From: Treponema sp. | GTDB lineage: Bacteria; Spirochaetota; Spirochaetia; Treponematales; Treponemataceae | Assembly (NCBI GenBank): GCA_021442965.1 | Contig: JABUUX010000185.1 | Coordinates: forward strand, 1-12,366 | Length of the DNA stretch: 12,366 bases | Reading direction: 5' to 3' | Shown: positions 6,963-12,366 of the stretch, one piece after another | Layout: each line of letters begins with the position of its first letter | Position numbering within the stretch: position 1 is the first letter of the stretch | Notes under the pieces: generated by a model | Told to the model about the DNA's origin: nothing | Databases searched by the model: none | What the model saw: only the letters and a program-made list of their open reading frames with translations | Program-made: the position numbers and the translations under genes

Positions 6963-9398
6963 TACACGCTTCCAGACTTACCGGTTACCCCCTTCATTCC
7001 CAAAATTGCTGAAACATTAAAAAACTCTGCTTCCAGGTTTCTTGTTCTTACGGCAGAGACCGGAGCCGGTAAATCAACAGTTATTCCAGCAGGTCTTATA
7101 AATTTTTTTGAAGGAAAAATTTTAATGACCGAACCCAGAAGAATCGCAGCTCTTTCAATTGCAGAACGCATTTCAGAAATTCTTGGTGAAGAATGTGGCA
7201 AAACTTGCGGATATAAAATCCATCTGGAAAACAAAACATCTGTAAACACAAAAATTGAAGTCACTACAGAAGCTGTACTTTCCAGAATACTACAAAATGA
7301 TCCCTCTCTTTCAGAATATTCTGTAATCTTAATTGACGAATTTCACGAACGCTCTCTACAAGCAGATTTAAATCTGGCCTTTCTTCGAGAAGCCATGGAA
7401 TTAAGAGAAGATTTATTTGTTATCATAATGTCTGCTACAATTGAAACAAAAAAACTGACTGACTATTTATCTAGAACAGGGAATAACGACAATCCAGAAA
7501 ACCACTCTGTTCCTGTTATGGAAATCCCGGGAAGAACTTTTCCTGTAAGTGTTGAATACAAACCTTCTGTCAGTGTTACCCAAGCTGTTTTAGAAGAACT
7601 TTTAAATAATGAAAGAACAACTTATCAGAAAAACTCCAAGGTTATTCTGGTTTTCCTTCCTGGCATAAAAGAAATCCGAAAAACAGAAAATGAACTTCTA
7701 ACATATTCTTTAAAGAACACCGAAGTCTGTTTACTTCATTCCAGCGTTTCTCTTTCTGAACAAAAAAAGATTTTTTCTCCAATCCCTAAGAATACAAACA
7801 GAATAATCATTTCTTCTGCCATTGCAGAAACTTCGCTTACTGTTCCTGGAGTTACCACTGTTATTGATTCAGGTCTTTCAAGGATCAACCGCCTTAATAT
7901 TTCTCTTGGAATGGAAACTCTTTTTACAGAAAATGAAAGCGAATTTTCGGCAGAACAAAGAAAGGGTCGTGCCGGACGAACCCAAGAAGGACGGTGTATA
8001 AGGCTTTGGAATAAAAATGAACCCCGTCAAAAATCTATGCTGCCAGAAATTCTAAGAACAGATATTTCTTCATTAATTCTGGAATGTGCAGGCTGGGGAA
8101 CTATTCCAGAAAACAATGATGATTTTTTTCTGGATACTCCTACTAAAGCCGCAATTAAAACTTCACTAGAATTTCTTCAAACACTTCACTTCCTGAACTC
8201 AGAAAATAAAATTACTCAGCGGGGTCGTCTGGCTCTTGAAACAGGACTTCCTCCCCGGCTGGCAAGTCTTGTTATTACTGCCGCTGAAAACCCTTTATTA
8301 AAAGAGCCTGCAATAAAGCTTATTCTTAAATATTCAAATTATGCAGAAACAAAATCTGAACTTCAAAAAAAATTTTGCGATGATATCCAAAATAAAATTT
8401 TCAAAATTAAAAAATCCATTAGTCATAATAAAACACAAATTCTCTCACCTTGTGAACTTTTATTTCAAGCCTTTCCTGACAGGCTTGCAAAAAAACAGGC
8501 TTTCTTAGAAAATCAAGATTTTAAAATTTCATATCAGTTTCCTAACGGCCATACAGCATTTCTTTCCGAAACCCTTAATTTTACCCAAACCCCTGAATGG
8601 CTCATCGCACCAGAAGTCCTGGCAAATAATTCGGGTGGTACCATCTTTAATTATGAACCGGTTCCTTCTAATATAGCACTTTCTCTTGTGTCAGATTTAG
8701 TGCACACCGAAGTTGAATGCTTTTTTGAAGAAGACAAACAAGCAGTCAGAAAATTTGAATATTCAAAATTCGGAAAAATCATCATTTCTCAAAAAAAACT
8801 TTCTGTTACAAAAGAAGATTCTGCATTTGCGTGGTGTACACAAATCCGCCAAAAAGGGCTTAAATCATTAAAATTGTCACACAAAATCGAAGATTTTCTA
8901 CTTCGTGCTGAGTTTTACAATTCTCATTCAGACTCTAAAATTAATATTTTCAATTTTATTGAATCTAAACCGGAAGAATGGCTTATCCCGTTTATTACAG
9001 ACGGAAACCTAACTGATGAAACTTTATATAACGCTCTTTACTGGTATCTTGACGGAAGTTCTGTAGACACTCAGGTTCCTTCACAGATTACCCTTCCTAA
9101 CGGAAAAAAAACGAAAGTCATTTACGAGCTTAATTCTTTACCGGATGATAAAACTAAACTTGTAATCCGACCTGTAATCGAAATTATAATACAACGTATT
9201 TTTGGGTGTATGGATAATCCGCGTATAATGGGAGTACCAGTTCTCTTAAAACTCCTTTCACCAGCTGGTCGGCCTCTTCAAATTACTGATGACCTTTCAG
9301 GCTTTTGGAACGGAACTTGGATTGAAATTTGCAAAGAAATGAAAGGGCGATATCCAAAACATAATTGGGATTATAAAATAGCTGATACAAAAGACTGA
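6960..9398 (+). CDS. hrpB: ATP-dependent RNA helicase HrpB
   Basis: An 812-residue DEAH/DExH-box helicase of the HrpB family, expected to unwind RNA using ATP in the cytoplasm; its physiological role in bacteria is poorly defined. The N-terminal LPDLPVTPFIP segment is a family hallmark. Motif I (ETGAGKST) has Lys38, motif II reads DEFH at 126-129 followed by ERSLQADL, and motif III is SAT at 158-160. Motif V covers SAIAETSLTVPGV (285-297), and motif VI is QRKGRAGR (333-340). The rest holds the helicase-associated region and the HrpB C-terminal domain, including a PRIMGVPVLLKLLSPAGRPLQ-like stretch near 748-768 that characterises HrpB. Its length matches the family. All helicase motifs are intact. 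It is monocistronic and read divergently from the GH43 gene. Confidence 0.93.
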   Translation: MYTLPDLPVTPFIPKIAETLKNSASRFLVLTAETGAGKSTVIPAGLINFFEGKILMTEPRRIAALSIAERISEILGEECGKTCGYKIHLENKTSVNTKIEVTTEAVLSRILQNDPSLSEYSVILIDEFHERSLQADLNLAFLREAMELREDLFVIIMSATIETKKLTDYLSRTGNNDNPENHSVPVMEIPGRTFPVSVEYKPSVSVTQAVLEELLNNERTTYQKNSKVILVFLPGIKEIRKTENELLTYSLKNTEVCLLHSSVSLSEQKKIFSPIPKNTNRIIISSAIAETSLTVPGVTTVIDSGLSRINRLNISLGMETLFTENESEFSAEQRKGRAGRTQEGRCIRLWNKNEPRQKSMLPEILRTDISSLILECAGWGTIPENNDDFFLDTPTKAAIKTSLEFLQTLHFLNSENKITQRGRLALETGLPPRLASLVITAAENPLLKEPAIKLILKYSNYAETKSELQKKFCDDIQNKIFKIKKSISHNKTQILSPCELLFQAFPDRLAKKQAFLENQDFKISYQFPNGHTAFLSETLNFTQTPEWLIAPEVLANNSGGTIFNYEPVPSNIALSLVSDLVHTEVECFFEEDKQAVRKFEYSKFGKIIISQKKLSVTKEDSAFAWCTQIRQKGLKSLKLSHKIEDFLLRAEFYNSHSDSKINIFNFIESKPEEWLIPFITDGNLTDETLYNALYWYLDGSSVDTQVPSQITLPNGKKTKVIYELNSLPDDKTKLVIRPVIEIIIQRIFGCMDNPRIMGVPVLLKLLSPAGRPLQITDDLSGFWNGTWIEICKEMKGRYPKHNWDYKIADTKD

Positions 9399-9421
9399 TT
9401 TTATTGTTATACTTTATAGAG

Positions 9422-9447
9422 TCTCTAAAAATTTCAATTTTTAGAGA
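9422..9447. repeat. Perfect 12-bp inverted repeat upstream of the DUF4097-type gene
   Basis: TCTCTAAAAATT, a TC spacer and AATTTTTAGAGA form a perfect palindromic arm pair. It lies between hrpB (stop 9398) and the exported protein (ATG 9494). TATACT at 9408-9413 would start transcription right at the repeat. A second TATACT at 9461-9466 would place the repeat over its -35 region. It lacks a following T-tract, so it is not a standard intrinsic terminator; an operator or a transcript-end hairpin are the alternatives. Confidence 0.6.
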
Positions 9448-9484
9448 TGCCCTTTATATATATACTTTTACTTAAACATATGTT

Positions 9485-9490
9485 GGAGGA
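9485..9490 (+). promoter_or_regulatory. Ribosome binding site of the DUF4097-type gene
   Basis: GGAGGA lies 3 nt before the ATG at 9494, close but strong, and with no competing start downstream in the signal peptide. Confidence 0.65.
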
Positions 9491-9493
9491 CAA

Positions 9494-10381
9494 ATGAAAA
9501 AAACTATTATTTTTATTACAGCTCTTCTATTTGCTGTTTTTTTATTTGCAGAGGATACTGACCTTGTGTCAAAAAGATTTTATCCATCACAAGTAAAAAG
9601 CATTTCTACAAATTTCTCTGCAGGAAAAGTGACTCTTAAAGCTGACAACACTGAACAAATTTCTGTAATAATTACAGGAGACAAAGAAGCTTCCACGCCT
9701 ACAGTTAAAGTTGTAAACGGTGTGCTTACCGTAAAAACCGGACTTTTATCTTCTGTAAAAAAGAAACATAACGTAACAATCAGTGTTCCATATGGAATTT
9801 CTTTTGACGAAATTAAAATTTTAAATTTTTCTGCAAACGCTGAAGTTCAGAATATTAATGCTGCGTCCTTAACCATTACTACTTCATCAGGAAAAATTAA
9901 TATTTCTGACTCTGTGTTTAAGAAATTTATTCAAATTGCAGGTGCCAGCGGAAAAATCAATCTTTCAAACATTCAGTCCGAAAATGTTACTCTTTCAGCG
10001 GTAGGAGGACAGCTTGAAGTGAACAAATGCCAGTCTTCTACATTTCGTCTGGAAGCCATGAGCGGAGAACTTAACTGCAGCAAAATTAATACAGAATCCT
10101 TTAATTTACAATGCACAAGCGGAAAAATCAGTCTTTCACTAGATAATATGATCTCAGAAGATTCTTTCATTAAAACAGGAAGCGGAAAAGTAATCCTTTC
10201 ACTTCCAGAAAACAACGGTTACACAGCACTGGTAAACAGCACTTCTGGAAAATTTACAGATGAATTTACAGGCACTACCGTTTCAATGGGGCACGATATT
10301 AAATCGGTTTATAAAGATGGCTATTCTACCATAAAACTGGATTCCGTTTCCGGAGATATTACTATTTCAAAGCAACAATAA
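9494..10381 (+). CDS. Exported DUF4097-type beta-strand repeat protein
   Basis: A 295-residue secreted or periplasmic protein. The signal peptide MKKTIIFITALLFAVFLFA is predicted to be cut after Ala19. The mature chain is built of short repeated beta-strands with the recurring theme S-G-K/E/D-hydrophobic-x-hydrophobic-S: SGKINIS, SGKINLS, SGELNCS, SGKISLS, SGKVILS and SGDITIS, spaced roughly 20-40 residues. This is the pattern of DUF4097 'putative adhesin' domains, which form a right-handed beta-helix or prism-like solenoid. There is no lipobox, transmembrane anchor or catalytic motif. Family members often sit with anti-sigma or PspC-like envelope-stress genes, but no such partner is seen here. 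Its 3' end overlaps the convergent methyltransferase gene by 20 bp. The function is probably structural or envelope-related and is not established. Confidence 0.8.
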   Translation: MKKTIIFITALLFAVFLFAEDTDLVSKRFYPSQVKSISTNFSAGKVTLKADNTEQISVIITGDKEASTPTVKVVNGVLTVKTGLLSSVKKKHNVTISVPYGISFDEIKILNFSANAEVQNINAASLTITTSSGKINISDSVFKKFIQIAGASGKINLSNIQSENVTLSAVGGQLEVNKCQSSTFRLEAMSGELNCSKINTESFNLQCTSGKISLSLDNMISEDSFIKTGSGKVILSLPENNGYTALVNSTSGKFTDEFTGTTVSMGHDIKSVYKDGYSTIKLDSVSGDITISKQQ

Positions 10382-11111
10382 CCATTGTCCGTGCGTGCTG
10401 GTCATAAGGTGAAAAATCAAAATCGCCGTATGCCTTTGCATCACTAAAACCGGCACGCTTCATTATTTCACAAAGTTCAGATGCAGAATAAAGACGCTGC
10501 ACAAATTCATGTTCTACTTTTGTACCATCTTTTTTTATTAAATCCCATTTAGATTGTAAACCTTCCCATGCTCCAGTTACGCTAAAATAAGTCTGAACAG
10601 TCATTCCCGCTCTTTCAAACTCTTCGCCTTCTGTAAAATATAGAATAGCAGTTTCACGGCTTGTACATTCCAAAATAAAAGTACCGCCTTCTTTTAATGC
10701 TCCATGGATATGCTTTAAAATCTCAAAATCCTCTTCTCTGGTAGCACAGTAACCAAATGAAGTATAAAGATTTACCGCACAGTCAAATTTTTTTTCGCTT
10801 TCAAAAGTCCTTAAATCTGCTTTTAAAAGCTTCAGCTCTACACCTTCATCGTTTGCACTTTCTTTAGCTGCATCCAGTTCACTTTGAATAATATCCACAC
10901 CTGTCACATCCAAACCCAAAGCAGCAAGTTCAATACTTATTCTTCCAGGTCCGCATCCGGCATCCAAAACAGAATCTCCTTCTTTTAAATGCGCAATCTT
11001 TTTAACATATTCTGCCACAACAGGAGCTTCTGCCCATCGAGCTCCGTCAAACATTACAGGCCCATAATTATTCCAAAAATCTTCTTTTTCAAACCACTGC
11101 TTTTTTTTCAT
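10362..11111 (-). CDS. Class I SAM-dependent methyltransferase
   Basis: A 249-residue class I methyltransferase when started at 11111. Motif I is VLDAGCGPGRIS (Asp50-Ala-Gly-Cys-Gly), followed by DVTGVDI with Asp73 as the acidic residue that would bind the ribose of S-adenosylmethionine. FDCAVNLYTSFGY is the motif IV region, and a methyltransferase-like C-terminal sheet ends MVIVALK. A longer start at 11144 adds 11 residues (MKLFSRAIMKY), but I prefer 11111. A TATAAT (11124-11119) lies 7 nt before that ATG, and the shorter N-terminus MKKKQWFEKEDFW matches the WFEK-x-FW opening I recall for this group. The acceptor substrate is unknown. The gene is divergent from exonuclease III and overlaps the convergent DUF4097-type gene at its 3' end. 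Confidence 0.85.
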   Translation of the reverse strand: MKKKQWFEKEDFWNNYGPVMFDGARWAEAPVVAEYVKKIAHLKEGDSVLDAGCGPGRISIELAALGLDVTGVDIIQSELDAAKESANDEGVELKLLKADLRTFESEKKFDCAVNLYTSFGYCATREEDFEILKHIHGALKEGGTFILECTSRETAILYFTEGEEFERAGMTVQTYFSVTGAWEGLQSKWDLIKKDGTKVEHEFVQRLYSASELCEIMKRAGFSDAKAYGDFDFSPYDQHARTMVIVALK

Positions 11112-11124
11112 ATATTTCATTATA
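11109..11124 (-). promoter_or_regulatory. -10 box abutting methyltransferase ATG (leaderless candidate)
   Basis: On the minus strand TATAAT (11124 to 11119) is followed by GAAATAT and then the ATG at 11111. No Shine-Dalgarno sequence is present. The arrangement decides in favour of the shorter start, because the upstream ATG at 11144 would precede this promoter. Confidence 0.55.
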
Positions 11125-11145
11125 GCACGAGAGAATAATTTCATT

Positions 11146-11161
11146 TATAATTAATTTTATG
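11146..11161 (+). promoter_or_regulatory. -10 box abutting exonuclease III ATG (leaderless candidate)
   Basis: An exact TATAAT at 11146-11151 is followed by 7 nt and then the ATG at 11159. There is no Shine-Dalgarno sequence. The start codon is certain because MKILTWNVNGIRA is the canonical N-terminus of the enzyme. This is the cleanest leaderless example in the window. Confidence 0.65.
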
Positions 11162-11920
11162 AAAATTTTAACATGGAACGTTAACGGTATACGCGCCGTA
11201 GAAAAAAAAGAATTCTGCTCATGGCTTGATAACTCCGGAGCCGATGTTGTTTGCATTCAGGAAACAAAAGCTAAACCTGAACAACTTTCAGAAGCCCTTA
11301 TCAATCCCCCAAAATATAAATCTTACTGGGCCAGTGCAGTTAAACCCGGATATTCCGGCACTGCCATTTATTCTAAAAATGAACCTGACAAAATTGAACT
11401 TTTAAACGATGAACGTTTCGATTCAGAAGGACGCGCTCTTTTTGCATTCTTTGGAAAATTTGTAGTCATCAGCGCGTATTTTCCAAACAGTCAGGACGCT
11501 GGTGCCAGACTTGAGTATAAAATTGCCTTCTGTGACGCCATGCTTTCCCGGTTAAACGCTTTAGTAAAAGACGGCTATGACATCTGTCTTTGCGGCGACT
11601 ACAACATTGCCCATAAGCCTATAGATTTGGCAAATCCTAAAACAAACGAAGGCAATGCCGGCTACCTTCCCGAAGAACGTGCATGGATGACAAAGTTTCT
11701 GGAATCCGGCTACAGTGACACCTTCCGACATTTCTGCCAGGACGCCGGTCAGTACAGCTGGTGGAGTTACCGTTTCCATGCCCGCGAAAAAAATATCGGG
11801 TGGAGAATTGATTATGCAAACGTAAATGAACGCCTTTTACCAAAAGTAAAATCCTGCGTAATCCGCCAGGACGTTCTTGGAAGCGACCACTGCCCTATAG
11901 AAATTGAAATTGAGATTTAG
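11159..11920 (+). CDS. xth: Exodeoxyribonuclease III / AP endonuclease
   Basis: A 253-residue member of the exonuclease III family that cuts DNA 5' to abasic sites and removes 3' blocking groups in base-excision repair. The active-site residues are all visible. Asn7 is in TWNVNGIRA, Glu35 in IQETK (metal ligand), Tyr107 in SAYFPNS and Asp147 with Asn149 in GDYNIAH. Asp219 is in WRIDY, and Asp243-His244 are in the terminal GSDHCPI. Its length matches the single-domain bacterial enzyme. Genes of this type are annotated xth, xthA or exoA. The protein is cytoplasmic. It has its own promoter divergent from the methyltransferase gene, a head-to-head arrangement with only 47 bp between start codons. 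A GC-rich repeat and a bidirectional terminator follow the stop codon. Confidence 0.95.
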   Translation: MKILTWNVNGIRAVEKKEFCSWLDNSGADVVCIQETKAKPEQLSEALINPPKYKSYWASAVKPGYSGTAIYSKNEPDKIELLNDERFDSEGRALFAFFGKFVVISAYFPNSQDAGARLEYKIAFCDAMLSRLNALVKDGYDICLCGDYNIAHKPIDLANPKTNEGNAGYLPEERAWMTKFLESGYSDTFRHFCQDAGQYSWWSYRFHAREKNIGWRIDYANVNERLLPKVKSCVIRQDVLGSDHCPIEIEIEI

Positions 11921-11927
11921 TGATTTT

Positions 11928-12035
11928 GGTGGGGGCAGTCGCCCCCTCGCTCCAAAGTCCTCACTTCGTTGCGGTCTTTTCCGCTACCCCCACACCTAGG
12001 GGGTACTCACAAGTTCGTTCCCCCTAAAACCCCCA
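11928..12035. repeat. GC-rich multi-hairpin intergenic element
   Basis: About 108 nt after exonuclease III are far more G/C-rich than the surroundings and contain three nested or consecutive stem-loops. GGGGGC-AGTC-GCCCCC is at 11931-11946, GCGG-TCTTTT-CCGC at 11971-11984, and TAGGGGG/CCCCCTA at 11997-12003 and 12020-12026. GGTGGGGG at 11928 can alternatively pair with CCCCCAC near 11987. There is no open reading frame of note and no T-tract directly after any stem. The abrupt composition change suggests a dispersed intergenic repeat; that needs other genomic copies to confirm. Confidence 0.65.
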
Positions 12036-12044
12036 ATTTAAAAT

Positions 12045-12084
12045 AAAAAAGCCATCGCCCAATTTTATGAACGATGGCTTTTTT
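12045..12084. terminator. Bidirectional intrinsic terminator
   Basis: AAAAAAGCCATCG and CGATGGCTTTTTT form a perfect 13-bp stem (7 bp of mixed core plus the A/T tracts) with a 14-nt loop. The T-run on one strand and the complementary A-run make it functional both ways. It ends exonuclease III transcripts on the plus strand and those of the isomerase gene, whose stop is 15 nt away, on the minus strand. Confidence 0.9.
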
Positions 12085-12099
12085 ACTCCTAACTAAAAA

Positions 12100-12366
12100 T
12101 TAGTTGAATGGATTTTCTGTAGGATAAAGCTGTCCGGCTGGTTTGTTATATGCAACATCTTCAATTCCAAGATACTTGAAGATTGTGAAGAGAGCTTTTC
12201 CAACATGACCGAAAGCTACAGCTCCGTGATGTGGATACTGTTTTTCTACCAGTACGTGACGGTAGAAACGCCCCATTTCTGGAATTGCAAATACACCGAT
12301 ACCACCAAAAGAACGTGTTGCAACAGGAAGAACTTCACCCTGAGCAATGTATGCTTTAAGTTTTGT
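12100..12366 (-). CDS. L-fucose/L-arabinose isomerase-type protein, C-terminal part
   Basis: Only the last 88 residues are in the window; the gene runs off the right edge. The visible part contains ATRSFGGIGVFAIPEMGRF, then a paired His-His (QYPHHGAVAFGHVGKALF) and ends LYPTENPFN. I recognise this as the C-terminal end of the L-fucose isomerase-like family (aldose-ketose isomerases such as FucI/AraA relatives). One of the paired histidines is a candidate for the family's C-terminal metal ligand, as a general inference. The main catalytic acidic residues are upstream and not visible. If correct, it converts L-fucose, L-arabinose or a related sugar to its ketose in the cytoplasm. Codon use here is smoother and less AT-biased in third positions than in several neighbours, suggesting good expression. 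It is terminated by the hairpin at 12045-12084. Confidence 0.6.
   Translation of the reverse strand, partial: TKLKAYIAQGEVLPVATRSFGGIGVFAIPEMGRFYRHVLVEKQYPHHGAVAFGHVGKALFTIFKYLGIEDVAYNKPAGQLYPTENPFN

Noticed and set aside
11112..11144. Longer methyltransferase start at 11144
   Set aside because: It adds 11 residues upstream of the best -10 box and lacks a ribosome binding site; the shorter N-terminus fits the family better.

Overview
The window looks like chromosomal DNA from an AT-rich, carbohydrate-using bacterium. My best guess is a host-associated or rumen-type Treponema (Spirochaetota). The reasons are overall protein flavour, long T/A-rich intergenic runs, a lipoprotein with a spirochaete-like lipobox, and GC-rich hairpin repeats between genes. 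No rRNA, tRNA or other lineage marker is present, so this placement is inference.

Layout. An alpha/beta-hydrolase esterase (26-811) is followed by a c-di-GMP phosphodiesterase with a degenerate GGDEF domain and an intact EAL domain (953-2641). Next come a large surface lipoprotein with an HExxH zinc-protease signature (2726-4384), a small exported protein (4404-4757) and a small acidic unknown protein (4824-5141). A cytoplasmic GH43 glycosidase (6698-5145) converges on that group with 3 bp between stops. Its leader is a hairpin-rich repeat array, and a LacI-type operator lies in its promoter. The helicase hrpB (6960-9398) diverges from it. An exported DUF4097-type beta-repeat protein (9494-10381) overlaps by 20 bp the 3' end of a convergent SAM-dependent methyltransferase (11111-10362), which diverges from exonuclease III (11159-11920). 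A GC-rich multi-hairpin element and a bidirectional terminator then separate exonuclease III from the C-terminal part of an L-fucose/L-arabinose-isomerase-type gene that runs off the window (12366-12100).

Genes working together. The GH43 enzyme, the fucose-isomerase-type gene and possibly the esterase fit plant-polysaccharide and pentose/deoxyhexose use. HrpB, exonuclease III and the methyltransferase are housekeeping or accessory genes with no evident pathway link. The lipoprotein and the exported DUF4097-type protein act outside the cytoplasm.

Main observation. The genes fall into two initiation classes. Five (esterase, lipoprotease, hrpB, methyltransferase, exonuclease III) have an exact TATAAT 6-7 nt before the ATG and no Shine-Dalgarno sequence, which is the geometry of leaderless mRNAs. 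The other five complete genes have a clear Shine-Dalgarno sequence. The second notable item is the GH43 5' leader, which is almost entirely a repeat of five hairpins ending in the gene's ribosome binding site.
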